From the NCBI GenBank assembly GCA_900553755.1, contig USEX01000026.1, positions 1 to 14,865 of the forward strand: a stretch of 14,865 nucleotides of DNA, in the 5' to 3' direction. The stretch is from an uncultured Clostridium sp. (GTDB lineage: Bacteria; Bacillota; Clostridia; TANB77; CAG-508). The translations under genes were made by a program, and so were the position numbers. The notes below the pieces were generated by a model. It searched no databases, had not been told where the DNA came from, and saw nothing but the letters and a program-made list of their open reading frames with translations. Every line of letters begins with the position of its first letter. The first letter of the stretch is position 1. Shown here in pieces: positions 1-8,680 of the stretch.

Positions 1-3
1 TAA

Positions 4-55
4 TTGAGACATTTTCTCAAATGATTTATTAAGACATTATCACAAATGAATTATA
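4..55 (+). repeat. Tandem 25-nt-period IS-end-like direct repeats at the left edge
   Basis: Two copies of a ~23-nt sequence beginning AGACATT lie at 7-29 and 32-54, with period 25 and 20 of 23 positions identical; all three differences are T/A swaps. The first copy also contains a small inverted repeat, TTGAGA (4-9) and TCTCAA (15-20). A third copy occurs on the minus strand at 14815-14834. Multiple short repeats near an end are typical of IS21-type insertion sequence termini, but no transposase is present in the window, so the assignment to an IS is an inference. Confidence 0.5.
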
Positions 56-83
56 ATCACAAATAATATATAAAAAATAGACC

Positions 84-112
84 TTGTACTTTTCCAAATT
101 TGCATATATAAT
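84..112 (+). promoter_or_regulatory. Promoter of the pta-ackA-ackA operon
   Basis: TTGTAC (84-89) and a perfect TATAAT (107-112) are separated by 17 bp. The predicted transcript starts near 119, leaving a leader of about 25 nt with an AGGAGG ribosome binding site at 131-136 before the pta ATG. Confidence 0.7.
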
Positions 113-144
113 AAAGGAGTAAAATTAATTAGGAGGACATTAAT

Positions 145-1149
145 ATGACTTTTATAGATACAATGAAGGAAAAGGCTAGAAAAGATATAAAAAATATTGT
201 ATTGCCAGAAGCAGATGATGTGAGGGTTTTAAAGGCCACAGAAATGGTTTTAAACGAAGGTTTTGCTAATATAATATTAATAGGTGATACAGATGAAATT
301 AAAAATCTGGCTAAAGAGAATGATATAAAGATCGATGGAGTTCAAATAATAAATCCATTGACATCAACTAAACTTAGAAAATATTCTGATGATTTATATG
401 AATTAAGAAAAGCAAAAGGAATGACTATTGAACAGGCACAAGAACTTTTAAAAACAAATAGCAGATATTTTGCTACAATGATGGTAAAATCTGGAGATGC
501 AGATGGATTTGTTTCAGGAGCAAATCACCCTACATCTGATACACTAAGACCAGCATTGCAAATTTTAAAAACTGCACCAAATACAAAATTGGTATCTGCA
601 TTTTTTGTAATGGTAGTTCCAGAATGTGACTATGGGGAAAATGGAATTTTTGTTTTTGCAGATTGTGGACTTAATGAATACCCTGATGCAGAAGCATTAT
701 CAGAAATAGCAATATCATCAGCAGAGAGTTTTAAAGAATTAGTAGGAAAAGAACCTAAAGTAGCAATGCTTTCATATTCTACAATGGGAAGCGCACATTC
801 GCCATTAACGGAAAAGGTTGTAGAAGCTACGAAATTATTAAAAAGCAAGAAGCCGAATTTGATATGTGACGGAGAAATACAATTAGATGCAGCTATACTT
901 CCAGAGATAGCGGAAAGAAAAGCACCAAATAGCCCATTAAAGGGAAAATCAAATATTTTAATATTCCCAGATTTGGATGCTGGAAATATTGGATATAAAC
1001 TAACACAAAGATTTGGAAAAGCAGAGGCATATGGACCGCTATGCCAAGGAATTTCTAAAGCTGTAAACGATTTATCTAGGGGCTGCTCAAGCTCTGATAT
1101 AGCTGGTGTAGTAGCTATAACTGCGGTTCAAGCTCAAAATATAAAATAA
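145..1149 (+). CDS. pta: Phosphate acetyltransferase (phosphotransacetylase)
   Basis: This cytoplasmic enzyme converts acetyl-CoA and phosphate to acetyl phosphate and CoA, the first step of the ATP-yielding acetate pathway. The 334-residue protein is full length for the short (single-domain) Pta form and is recognisable from end to end: the N-terminal VLPEADDVRVLKA segment, the DGFVSGANHPTSDTLRPALQ block, the LSYSTMGSAHSP segment and the C-terminal FPDLDAGNIGYKLTQRF and GPLCQG blocks that form the substrate site. The ATG is preceded by AGGAGG at good spacing. The next gene, an acetate kinase, starts 14 bp after the stop with its own AGGAGG, so the two are co-transcribed and act in sequence. 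No damage is seen. Confidence 0.97.
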   Translation: MTFIDTMKEKARKDIKNIVLPEADDVRVLKATEMVLNEGFANIILIGDTDEIKNLAKENDIKIDGVQIINPLTSTKLRKYSDDLYELRKAKGMTIEQAQELLKTNSRYFATMMVKSGDADGFVSGANHPTSDTLRPALQILKTAPNTKLVSAFFVMVVPECDYGENGIFVFADCGLNEYPDAEALSEIAISSAESFKELVGKEPKVAMLSYSTMGSAHSPLTEKVVEATKLLKSKKPNLICDGEIQLDAAILPEIAERKAPNSPLKGKSNILIFPDLDAGNIGYKLTQRFGKAEAYGPLCQGISKAVNDLSRGCSSSDIAGVVAITAVQAQNIK

Positions 1150-1163
1150 AATAGGAGGTAAGT

Positions 1164-2357
1164 ATGAAAATACTAGTACTGAATTGTGGAAGTTCATCAT
1201 TAAAATATCAACTGATTAATATGGAAGATGAAACAGTAATGGCTAAGGGCTATTTTGAAAGAATTGGTCATTATGATTCTTTTGTTACTCATAAAGTAAA
1301 TGGCGAAAAATACAGATATGATGTAATTGCTAGAAATCATGGGGAAGCAATTAAATTTGTATTAAAACAATTTACTGATCCAAAATATCCTGTAATCTCT
1401 AGTTTAGACGAAATAACTGCGATAGGACATAGAGTGGTACATGGAGGAGAAAAATTTAAAGAATCAGTTATTGTAAATGAAGATGTAAAAAAGGGAATAG
1501 AGGATGCAATCGTATTTGCGCCACTACATAATCCTGCTCATTTGCAAGGAATAAAAGCTTGTGAATTAAATTTACCGGGGAAAGTAAATGTAGCAGTTTT
1601 TGACACAGCATTTCATCAAACAATGCCAAAAGAGCATTATTTATATCCAATACCATATGAATATTATGAAAAATATGGTATCAGAAAATATGGAGCTCAC
1701 GGCACATCTCATAAATATATAGCAAATAGAATAGCAGAATTATTGGGAAAGCCAATTGAAGATTTAAAAATTATTAGTTGCCATATTGGTCAAGGTGCAA
1801 GCATTTGTGCTATACAAAACGGAAAAAGCGTAGATACTTCAATGGGGCTAACACCATTAGGAGGTGTAGCAATGGGAAGCAGGTCTGGAGATTTGGATCC
1901 ATCAGTTGTTACATTCTTGATGGAGAAAGAAAATTTAAATCCAGCTCAAATGGAACATATTTTAAATAAAAAATCTGGTTTGTATGCATTATCAGGAATT
2001 TCTTCTGATAACAGAGATGTTGAAAGAGCCATTGCACAAGGCGATCAAAGAGCAATTGATTCTTTAAAAGAATACGATTATATTATTGCTCAATATATAG
2101 GAAAATATGCCGTTACAATGAATGGTGTGGATGTTATAACATTTACAGCAGGAGTTGGAGAAAAAGGACCTATTACAAGATCTGATGTATGTAAATACTT
2201 AGGATTTATGGGTGTAGAATTAGATGAAGAAATAAATAATACAACAAAAGATATGGAAAAAGATATTTCTAAAGAAAGTTCTAAGGTAAAAGTTTGGGTT
2301 ATTCCTACTAACGAAGAGCTAATGATAGCAAGGGAAACAGCAAGTTTAATAAAATAA
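1164..2357 (+). CDS. ackA: Acetate kinase, first copy
   Basis: Acetate kinase transfers phosphate from acetyl phosphate to ADP, giving acetate and ATP. The 397 residues match the normal family length. The start MKILVLNCGSSSLKYQLI is the phosphate-binding N-terminal motif. Expected catalytic positions of the family are present: R90 and H93 in HRVVHGGEKF, H122, D147 (FDTAFHQTMP), H179 (GAHGTSHKY), H207, R240 (MGSRSGDLDP) and E384/E385 near the C-terminus. Two departures are visible: the usual HLGNGAS motif reads HIGQGAS (Q210), and the usual TAGIGEN motif reads TAGVGEK (K334). The gene sits between pta and a second ackA with 14- and 21-bp gaps, so all three form one operon. This copy looks functional. 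Confidence 0.95.
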   Translation: MKILVLNCGSSSLKYQLINMEDETVMAKGYFERIGHYDSFVTHKVNGEKYRYDVIARNHGEAIKFVLKQFTDPKYPVISSLDEITAIGHRVVHGGEKFKESVIVNEDVKKGIEDAIVFAPLHNPAHLQGIKACELNLPGKVNVAVFDTAFHQTMPKEHYLYPIPYEYYEKYGIRKYGAHGTSHKYIANRIAELLGKPIEDLKIISCHIGQGASICAIQNGKSVDTSMGLTPLGGVAMGSRSGDLDPSVVTFLMEKENLNPAQMEHILNKKSGLYALSGISSDNRDVERAIAQGDQRAIDSLKEYDYIIAQYIGKYAVTMNGVDVITFTAGVGEKGPITRSDVCKYLGFMGVELDEEINNTTKDMEKDISKESSKVKVWVIPTNEELMIARETASLIK

Positions 2358-2378
2358 AATTAATAAGGAGAAAAAATA

Positions 2379-3569
2379 ATGAAAATACTAGTTTTAAATT
2401 GTGGAAGTTCATCACTAAAATATCAATTAATCAATATGGATAATGAAAGCGTTATAACTAAAGGAAATTTTGAAAGAATAGGGGAGAAAGAGTCATTTTT
2501 AACACATAAAATTGATGGGAAGAAATTTGTTTATAATGAAGTTGCAATGAATCATGAAGAAGCATTAAATTTAATTATGAAAGAATTATTAAATCCAGAT
2601 CATAAAGCTATTGAAAGCCTAAAAGAAATAAATGCTATAGGACATAGAATTGTTGGTGGTGGAGAAATTTTTGATAAATCTGTATTAATCGATGAAAAGG
2701 CTTTAAAGGGAATTCAAGATTGTGCAAAATTAGCTCCATTACACAACCCAGCAGCCATATTAGGAATAAAAGCTTGCCAAAAGGCTATGCCTGGAGTACC
2801 AATGGTAGCAGCTTTTGATACTGCATTCCATCAAACAATGCCAAAGGAAAATTATTTATATCCAATACCATATGAGTATTATGAAAAATATGGAATTAGA
2901 AAATATGGAGCTCATGGCACATCACACAAATATGTTGCACAAAGAGCAGCAAAACTTATGAATAAAAATATAGAAAATTTAAAAATAGTTACTTGCCATT
3001 TAGGACAAGGAGCTAGTATATGTGCAGTACAAGGAGGGAAAAGCGTAGATACTTCAATGGGGTTAACACCATTAGGAGGAATTGCAATGGTTACACGTTC
3101 TGGTGACTTAGATCCATCAGTTGTTACAGCTATTATGAAAAAAGAAAATTTAACCCCTGATGAAATGGAAAGCATTTTAAATAAAAAGTCAGGTCTAACT
3201 GCTATGTGTAAATTAGTTCCAGATTTTAGAGAAATAGAAAACGCTTCAAATGAAGGAAATCCAGATGCAATAGTTGCTATAAATAAATTTGTTTCTACTA
3301 TAGCTCAATATATAGCAAGATATGCAGCTGTTATGGAAGGAATAGATGCAATTGTATTTACTGGAGGAATTGGAGAGAATCAATTTAGAATAAGAAATAA
3401 GGTTTGCAAGAAATTGAAATTTATGGGTGTAGATTTTGATGAAGAAAAGAATAACGAATTTAGAGATGAAGGAGAAATATCAAAGCCAGATTCTAAGGTA
3501 AAAGTATTTGTAATACCAACTGATGAGGAAATGGTAATTGCAAGAGATACATTAAATTTAATTTCTTAA
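2379..3569 (+). CDS. ackA: Acetate kinase paralogue, second tandem copy
   Basis: This 396-residue protein is collinear with the preceding acetate kinase and shares long identical stretches, for example MKILVLNCGSSSLKYQLIN at the start and the YPIPYEYYEKYGIRKYGAHG segment around residue 170, so the pair arose by tandem duplication. R90, H122, D147, H179, H207, R240 and the C-terminal acidic pair are kept. Several conserved sites have changed: RVVHGGE is RIVGGGE (the His at 93 is Gly), the usual GxSSDFRD segment is CKLVPDFRE (277-285), and MGSRSGD is MVTRSGD. It does retain GGIGEN, which the first copy lost. It may therefore be an acyl kinase with altered substrate preference (propionate or butyrate) or a subunit with reduced activity; the sequence does not settle this. 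A bidirectional terminator follows. Confidence 0.9.
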   Translation: MKILVLNCGSSSLKYQLINMDNESVITKGNFERIGEKESFLTHKIDGKKFVYNEVAMNHEEALNLIMKELLNPDHKAIESLKEINAIGHRIVGGGEIFDKSVLIDEKALKGIQDCAKLAPLHNPAAILGIKACQKAMPGVPMVAAFDTAFHQTMPKENYLYPIPYEYYEKYGIRKYGAHGTSHKYVAQRAAKLMNKNIENLKIVTCHLGQGASICAVQGGKSVDTSMGLTPLGGIAMVTRSGDLDPSVVTAIMKKENLTPDEMESILNKKSGLTAMCKLVPDFREIENASNEGNPDAIVAINKFVSTIAQYIARYAAVMEGIDAIVFTGGIGENQFRIRNKVCKKLKFMGVDFDEEKNNEFRDEGEISKPDSKVKVFVIPTDEEMVIARDTLNLIS

Positions 3570-3577
3570 TTATAAAT

Positions 3578-3633
3578 AAAAAGTATTCTTTATATTGTTA
3601 CTCATTACGAGCTACAATTAAAGAATACTTTTT
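3578..3633. terminator. Long bidirectional hairpin between ackA2 and the convergent recombinase gene
   Basis: Arms 3578-3592 and 3619-3633 (AAAAAGTATTCTTTA against its complement) pair perfectly over 15 bp. Past a bulged T at 3593 the pairing continues ATTGT/ACAAT, then after two mismatches CTC/GAG around a five-base ATTAC loop. The A-run on one side and T-run on the other give a U-tract on both strands, so it can stop the acetate operon and the convergent recombinase transcript. Confidence 0.85.
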
Positions 3634-4610
3634 TAATAGTTGGCAAGAGGGTTATCTTCAACTGCATGCCTAATTTGATCATTATTTACGTGTGTATATA
3701 TTTCTGTGGTAGATATACTTTCGTGCCCTAAAAGCTCTTGTAAAGCTCTAATATCAACATTTCCATATTGGTACATTAAAGTTGCAGCAGTATGCCTTAG
3801 TTTGTGAACTGAATATTTATTAGTATCAAGCCCAGCTTTAGTTAATTCATTTTTTACTATATATTGCACTGTTCGATTGCTAATTCTTTCTAATCTTTCA
3901 CTTAAGAATAAAGCCTTTTCTGAACCAGAACGAATTCCTTGTTTAGGCCTTATGGATAAATATTGATTAATAGCTTCCATACAAGCTTTGTTTAAATATA
4001 TAGTTCTTTCTTTGTTTCCTTTACCAATTACATTCATTTTACATTCTGAAAACTCAATATCATTTATATTTATTCCTACTAATTCTGATAAACGCATACC
4101 ACAATTTAAAAACAGTGTGATTATTGCAAAATCTCGTTCCTTGTTTCTGTCATTATCATCTTGTATAGTAGCACTTAATAATTTTTTACTCTCGTCAAGA
4201 GATAAATATCGTGGCATTCTTTTTCCAATTTTAGGAGTTTCTAAGTTTAAAGCAGGGTTAGCATCTATTAACCCTTTTTTCTGACAAAGATAATTAAAAA
4301 ATACTCTAATAGAAGAGGCTTTGCGTGCTCTAGTAGCAGGTTTGCTTTGAAATGTATTAGCTAGATAAAATAGATATGAATGTATGTCATCTAAAGTAAT
4401 CTTGCTTATCGTTTCTATTGTCATATCTTTAATAGGTATGGCTGATAAGTCTTCTACATCTGTCATATGAAAGTGTTTTTTTATATATTTAAGAAATCTG
4501 TTAATGTCATAATTATATTCCTTTACAGTGTTGGGCGATTTATTTAGTATCGTTGCAGTATATTCTAAAAAAGAATTAAGGAATTCTGGATTTTCATCTG
4601 TATTTATCAT
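3633..4610 (-). CDS. XerC/XerD-like tyrosine recombinase
   Basis: This 325-residue site-specific recombinase cuts and rejoins DNA through a covalent phosphotyrosine. An N-terminal SAM-like core-binding domain (about residues 5-110) precedes the catalytic domain. All catalytic residues are visible: R173 in NCGMRLSEL, K198 in GKGNKER, H269 and R272 in HKLRHT, H296 in LLGHES and the nucleophile Y305 in TTEIYTH. I chose the ATG at 4608-4610 because GAAAGGATG lies just upstream; the open frame extends to 4643, but those extra 11 codons would lie across this ribosome binding site. It stands alone, convergent with the acetate operon and divergent from mgtA. It could be a chromosomal XerC-type enzyme or a mobile element integrase; no attachment site was found. 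Confidence 0.92.
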   Translation of the reverse strand: MINTDENPEFLNSFLEYTATILNKSPNTVKEYNYDINRFLKYIKKHFHMTDVEDLSAIPIKDMTIETISKITLDDIHSYLFYLANTFQSKPATRARKASSIRVFFNYLCQKKGLIDANPALNLETPKIGKRMPRYLSLDESKKLLSATIQDDNDRNKERDFAIITLFLNCGMRLSELVGININDIEFSECKMNVIGKGNKERTIYLNKACMEAINQYLSIRPKQGIRSGSEKALFLSERLERISNRTVQYIVKNELTKAGLDTNKYSVHKLRHTAATLMYQYGNVDIRALQELLGHESISTTEIYTHVNNDQIRHAVEDNPLANY

Positions 4611-4691
4611 TAATAAGCATCCTTTCAAAAGTAATATAAACATATTATATAGTTGAGATATTTTAAAGTCAACAAACTAATGAAATTTATA

Positions 4692-4720
4692 TTATTAAAA
4701 TTTACAATATGTGATATAAT
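4692..4720 (+). promoter_or_regulatory. Extended -10 promoter of mgtA
   Basis: A perfect TATAAT (4715-4720) is preceded by TG one base away (TGTGATATAAT, 4710-4720). The -35 position 17 bp upstream (TTATTA) is weak, as is common for extended -10 promoters. The leader would be only about 25 nt, so there is no room for an M-box magnesium riboswitch. Confidence 0.65.
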
Positions 4721-4749
4721 AAGAAAAATCAAATCAAGGGAGGAGAAAA

Positions 4750-7341
4750 ATGAGAATAGAAGAGAAACTAAAGAATTACAGTCAAATGTCAAATACAAAA
4801 ATTTTTAAAGATTTAAAGACATCAATGGATGGAATTAGTTGTACAGAAATAGAAGAAAAGCAAGAGGAATACGGTAAAAATGTGATTGACATAAAAAATA
4901 ATAATACAACATTAAGCCGACTAAAGGAAGCCTTTATAAATCCATTTAATATTGTGCTTATAGTAGTTGCTATTATTACTTTTTTTACAGATGTAGTGTT
5001 TACAACAAGTAAGGATTATATAACATTTTCACTAATTATAGGTACTGTTTTTATTTCTGCTATGATTTCTTTCTTTCAGCAAACTAGCTCGGATAAAGCA
5101 GTACAAAAATTGAAGAAAATGATTTCTAATAAGGTAGATGTAATTAGAGACGGACTACAAAGCTCTGTAGATGTTGAAGAAATTGTTCCTGGTGATATTG
5201 TAAAATTGTCGTCAGGAGATATGATTCCGGGAGATGTAATTTTTCTAGAAGCAAAAGACCTTTTTATAGATCAAGCCTCGTTAACAGGAGAATCTAATCC
5301 AGTAGAAAAATTTTCAGTATGCAAAGATAAAGAAGTATCTTTAACAGATATTTCTAATATAGGATTTACAGGAACAAATATTGTAAGTGGAAGTGCAATG
5401 GCTGTGGTAGTAGCAACTGGCACGAACACATATTTTGGAAGTATGGCAAAATCTTTATATAGTGTGAATGAGAAAAATAGCTTTGAAAAAGGCGTTGATA
5501 GTGTAAGTAACTTATTAATAAAATTTATGATTGTAATGGTTCCGATTATATTAATTATAAATCTTACTACTAAAGGTGATTGGTGGGATTCATTGATATT
5601 TGCAATAACGATTGCAGTAGGGTTAACACCAGAAATGTTGCCAGTTATAATGACATCTGCTCTAGCAAATGGAGCAATGCAAATGTCTAAGAAAAAGACT
5701 ATAGTAAAAAGATTAAGTGCAATTCAAACTTTTGGTGAAATGAATATTTTATGTACGGATAAAACTGGAACGTTAACAGAAGATAATGTAATACTTGAAA
5801 AATATATGGACATTGAAGGAAATGAGAGCAAACGAGTTTTAAAGCATGCTTTTTTGAATAGTTATTTTCAAACTGGATTAAAGAATTTAATTGATGTAGC
5901 TATAATATCTAGAGCTGAGAAAGAAAACATGAATGTATTTAAAGAGATGTATATAAGAGAAGACGAGATTCCATTTGATTTTTCAAGAAGAAGAATGAGT
6001 GTGGTTTTGAAGGATCAAAATGGCAAAAGACAACTAATTACAAAAGGAGCATTTGATGAAATAATGACAATCTGCTCTTATATAGATATAAATGGAGAAG
6101 CAATAGAATTTACAGAAGAGCTTAAGAAAAAAGTGTATATGTTGTATGAAAAAAATAACAAAGAAGGATTACGAATTGTTGCAGTTGCTCAGAAAAACCA
6201 TATACACGAAGTAGAAGTATTTAATACAAGTGATGAAAGTGATATGGTTTTAATTGGTCTAGTAGGATTTTTAGATCCGCCTAAGGAGAGTGCAAGAGAA
6301 GCTATAACAGCTTTAAATAAACATGGAGTAGATACTGTTGTTTTAACAGGAGATAGTGAAGGTGTAGCTATAAATGTATGTAAAAAAGTAGGAATTTCAA
6401 CAGAAAATTGTTTGACGGGTAAAGAAGTAGAAGAATTAGATGATGAACAATTGAAAAAGAGAGTAATAAACTGTCATTTATATTCAAAACTTTCTCCTAT
6501 ACAGAAACAAAGAGTAGTAAGAATCTATCAAGAAATGGGGAATACTGTTGGTTATATGGGAGATGGTATTAATGACAGCCTCTCACTAAAACAAGCAGAT
6601 GTAGGAATATCTGTAGATACAGCAGTCGATATCGCGAAGGAAACCGCGGATATTATTTTACTAGAAAAAGATTTAAATGTACTTGAAGAAGGCGTAATTA
6701 TTGGTAGAAAAACATTCACTAACATTTTGAAATATTTAAAGATGGCAACAAGTGGAAATTTCGGCAATATGCTATCAGTTATAATTGCAAGTATATTTTT
6801 GCCATTTTTACCAATGCTTCCTATTCATATATTAATACAAAATTTATTAAATGATTTTGCTCAAATAGGAATGCCTTTTGACAACGTAGATGAAGAATAT
6901 CTAATGACACCGCAAAAATGGAATACCGAGAATATAAAGAAATTCATGTTTATTTTTGGAAGTGTTAGCACTGTTTTAGATATATTGTGTTTTACAATTT
7001 TATGGTTTGTGATGAAATTTAACACAATAGAAAAAGCAATATTATTCCAAACAGGTTGGTTTGCATTTGGAATAATTTCGCAAACATTAATAATCCATAT
7101 GATGCGTACCACAAAAATTCCGTTTATTACAAGCAAGCCATCAAAACAATTAGTAATTTCTACAATATCCATAGTAATATTAACGTTGACAATTTGCTTT
7201 ACAAAGATAGGTTTTATGTTTGATTTAGCAAGATTACCTATAAATTTTGGAATAATCATATTGTTACTAGTAATTGTTTATGCTATTGTTATTCAAGTTT
7301 ATAAGAAAATATATTTAAAAAATAATAATGAATGGCTATAA
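4750..7341 (+). CDS. mgtA: Magnesium-transporting P-type ATPase, MgtA/MgtB type
   Basis: This 863-residue membrane ATPase imports Mg2+ using ATP. It carries the full P-type set: actuator TGES (179-182), the transmembrane ion-site PEML (294-297), the phosphorylation motif DKTGT (D337), the nucleotide-binding KGAF (432-435), TGD (533-535) and the hinge GDGIND (604-609). The VGLTPEMLPVI segment, the KRLSAIQTFGEMNILCTDKTG segment and the C-terminal FLPFLPMLPIHILIQNLLND segment are specific to the MgtA/MgtB (P3B) subgroup rather than calcium or potassium pumps. Hydrophobic segments appear near 65-80, 92-110, 255-271, 282-300 and as a cluster from about 690 to the end, fitting ten helices. GDGINDSLSL departs from the usual GDGINDAPAL. 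Start: ATG after GGGAGGAG. It is monocistronic by spacing. Confidence 0.94.
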   Translation: MRIEEKLKNYSQMSNTKIFKDLKTSMDGISCTEIEEKQEEYGKNVIDIKNNNTTLSRLKEAFINPFNIVLIVVAIITFFTDVVFTTSKDYITFSLIIGTVFISAMISFFQQTSSDKAVQKLKKMISNKVDVIRDGLQSSVDVEEIVPGDIVKLSSGDMIPGDVIFLEAKDLFIDQASLTGESNPVEKFSVCKDKEVSLTDISNIGFTGTNIVSGSAMAVVVATGTNTYFGSMAKSLYSVNEKNSFEKGVDSVSNLLIKFMIVMVPIILIINLTTKGDWWDSLIFAITIAVGLTPEMLPVIMTSALANGAMQMSKKKTIVKRLSAIQTFGEMNILCTDKTGTLTEDNVILEKYMDIEGNESKRVLKHAFLNSYFQTGLKNLIDVAIISRAEKENMNVFKEMYIREDEIPFDFSRRRMSVVLKDQNGKRQLITKGAFDEIMTICSYIDINGEAIEFTEELKKKVYMLYEKNNKEGLRIVAVAQKNHIHEVEVFNTSDESDMVLIGLVGFLDPPKESAREAITALNKHGVDTVVLTGDSEGVAINVCKKVGISTENCLTGKEVEELDDEQLKKRVINCHLYSKLSPIQKQRVVRIYQEMGNTVGYMGDGINDSLSLKQADVGISVDTAVDIAKETADIILLEKDLNVLEEGVIIGRKTFTNILKYLKMATSGNFGNMLSVIIASIFLPFLPMLPIHILIQNLLNDFAQIGMPFDNVDEEYLMTPQKWNTENIKKFMFIFGSVSTVLDILCFTILWFVMKFNTIEKAILFQTGWFAFGIISQTLIIHMMRTTKIPFITSKPSKQLVISTISIVILTLTICFTKIGFMFDLARLPINFGIIILLLVIVYAIVIQVYKKIYLKNNNEWL

Positions 7342-7356
7342 AAAATTTAAATAATA

Positions 7357-7385
7357 TTGGCAAAAAATATATATTGTAGTAAAAT
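7357..7385 (+). promoter_or_regulatory. Promoter of metK
   Basis: TTGGCA (7357-7362) and TAAAAT (7380-7385) are 17 bp apart. The transcript would start near 7391, about 16 nt before the ATG, so no SAM-sensing riboswitch can precede this metK. Confidence 0.6.
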
Positions 7386-7406
7386 AGACCAGAAAGGAGC
7401 AAAGAA

Positions 7407-8552
7407 ATGAAGAGATTATTTACGTCAGAAAGTGTTACAGAAGGACATCCAGATAAACTATGCGACTATATATCAGATAGCATTTTGGATAGTTACTTAG
7501 AAAAAGATAAAAATGCGAGAGTTGCTTGCGAAACTGTTGCAGGCAAAGGAGAAATTTATATAACAGGAGAAATTACATCATCAGCTGATGTTGATATAGA
7601 ACAGGTAGTAAGAAATACTATAAAAGAGGTAGGATATGATGATAGTGAATATGATATAGACTATAGAACTTGCAAAATATATATCAATTTATCTAAGCAA
7701 TCACCTGATATAGCTCAAGGAGTTGATAAATCATTAGAAGATAAAGAGGGAGAAGAAGTTGATTCTGAAGGAGCAGGAGACCAAGGATTAATGTTTGGCT
7801 ATGCATGTGATGAAACTGAAGAGTTAATGCCACTTCCAATTTACCTTGCACATAAGCTTTCTAAAAAATTAACAGAAGTAAGAAAAGAGAAGATAATAGA
7901 TTATTTAAGACCAGATGGCAAAACTCAAGTAACAGTTGAATATGATGGAGACAAGCCAGTAAGAGTTGATACAGTAGTTGTATCTGCCCAACATTTACCA
8001 GATATTGATATGGAAACTTTAAAGAAAGATATAATTGAAAAGGTTATTAAAGCCACAGTTCCTGCAGAACTATTAGACGAAAATACTAAATACTTTATTA
8101 ATCCAACAGGAAGATTTGTAATAGGAGGGCCTTTAGGAGATAGTGGACTTACAGGCAGAAAAATAATAGTAGATACTTATGGTGGAGCCGCAAGACACGG
8201 GGGAGGAGCCTTTTCAGGGAAAGACCCTACGAAAGTTGACCGCTCAGCTTCGTACATGGCAAGACATATTGCTAAAAATATTGTTGCGAATGGATATGCA
8301 AAAAGATGTGAAATACAAATTGCATACAGCATTGGAGTTGCTAAGCCAGTATCTATATATGTAAATACATATGGAACAAATACAATTCCAGAGGAAGAAA
8401 TAGTAGAAAAAATTAATAATACATTTGACTTAACACCACGAGGAATAATAAATTATTTTGATTTACAAAGACCAATTTATAGAAAAACAACTAACTACGG
8501 TCATTTTGGGAAGAAAGATTTACCTTGGGAGAATGTGATATTATTCATCTAA
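7407..8552 (+). CDS. metK: S-adenosylmethionine synthetase with an altered C-terminus
   Basis: MetK makes S-adenosylmethionine from methionine and ATP, releasing phosphate and pyrophosphate, as a cytoplasmic oligomer. The family landmarks are present: FTSESVTEGHPDK at the N-terminus (methionine and ATP site), GAGDQGLMFGYA in the middle, and ARHGGGAFSGKDPTKVDRSA with the P-loop-like metal-binding residues. Length is 381 residues, a little short. The end reads FGKKDLPWE then NVILFI and stop, whereas the family normally continues after PWE with a polar helix of roughly ten residues or more; no other frame restores it. The lost part is peripheral to the active site, so activity is likely. AGAAAGGAGC precedes the ATG. 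Confidence 0.93.
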   Translation: MKRLFTSESVTEGHPDKLCDYISDSILDSYLEKDKNARVACETVAGKGEIYITGEITSSADVDIEQVVRNTIKEVGYDDSEYDIDYRTCKIYINLSKQSPDIAQGVDKSLEDKEGEEVDSEGAGDQGLMFGYACDETEELMPLPIYLAHKLSKKLTEVRKEKIIDYLRPDGKTQVTVEYDGDKPVRVDTVVVSAQHLPDIDMETLKKDIIEKVIKATVPAELLDENTKYFINPTGRFVIGGPLGDSGLTGRKIIVDTYGGAARHGGGAFSGKDPTKVDRSASYMARHIAKNIVANGYAKRCEIQIAYSIGVAKPVSIYVNTYGTNTIPEEEIVEKINNTFDLTPRGIINYFDLQRPIYRKTTNYGHFGKKDLPWENVILFI

Positions 8553-8574
8553 ATACAGCTTCTATTATTCCTGC

Positions 8575-8612
8575 ATACTAGAGTAGAGAATTCTTTACTC
8601 TAGTATTCTTTT
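8575..8612 (+). terminator. Strong intrinsic terminator after metK
   Basis: A 14-bp stem (8575-8588 with 8593-8606, one G-T pair) closes on an AATT loop and is followed by TCTTTT. The stem core is TACTAGAGTA paired with TACTCTAGTA. Confidence 0.9.
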
Positions 8613-8658
8613 GTAGAAAGTTGAAAGAAAATCCAGTTTTTAAGGTACTAAAAATAGA

Positions 8659-8680
8659 TTATACTGACCTATCAGTATAA
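8659..8680. promoter_or_regulatory. Perfect 22-bp palindromic operator candidate upstream of the broken fab operon
   Basis: TTATACTGA and TCAGTATAA are exact inverted 9-bp arms around CCTA. The site abuts the -35 region of the next promoter, where a dimeric repressor would block transcription. It resembles TetR-family or fatty-acid-regulator operators in form, but I could not match it to a FapR or FabT consensus. Confidence 0.6.

Noticed and set aside
6861..7259. 132-codon open frame antisense to mgtA.
   Set aside because: It mirrors the hydrophobic C-terminal helices of MgtA and has no start signals or family match.
7342..7406. Possible SAM riboswitch before metK.
   Set aside because: Only 65 bp separate the genes, and the promoter occupies most of them.
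8179..8364. 61-codon open frame overlapping metK.
   Set aside because: It is an out-of-frame shadow within a strongly conserved metK region.
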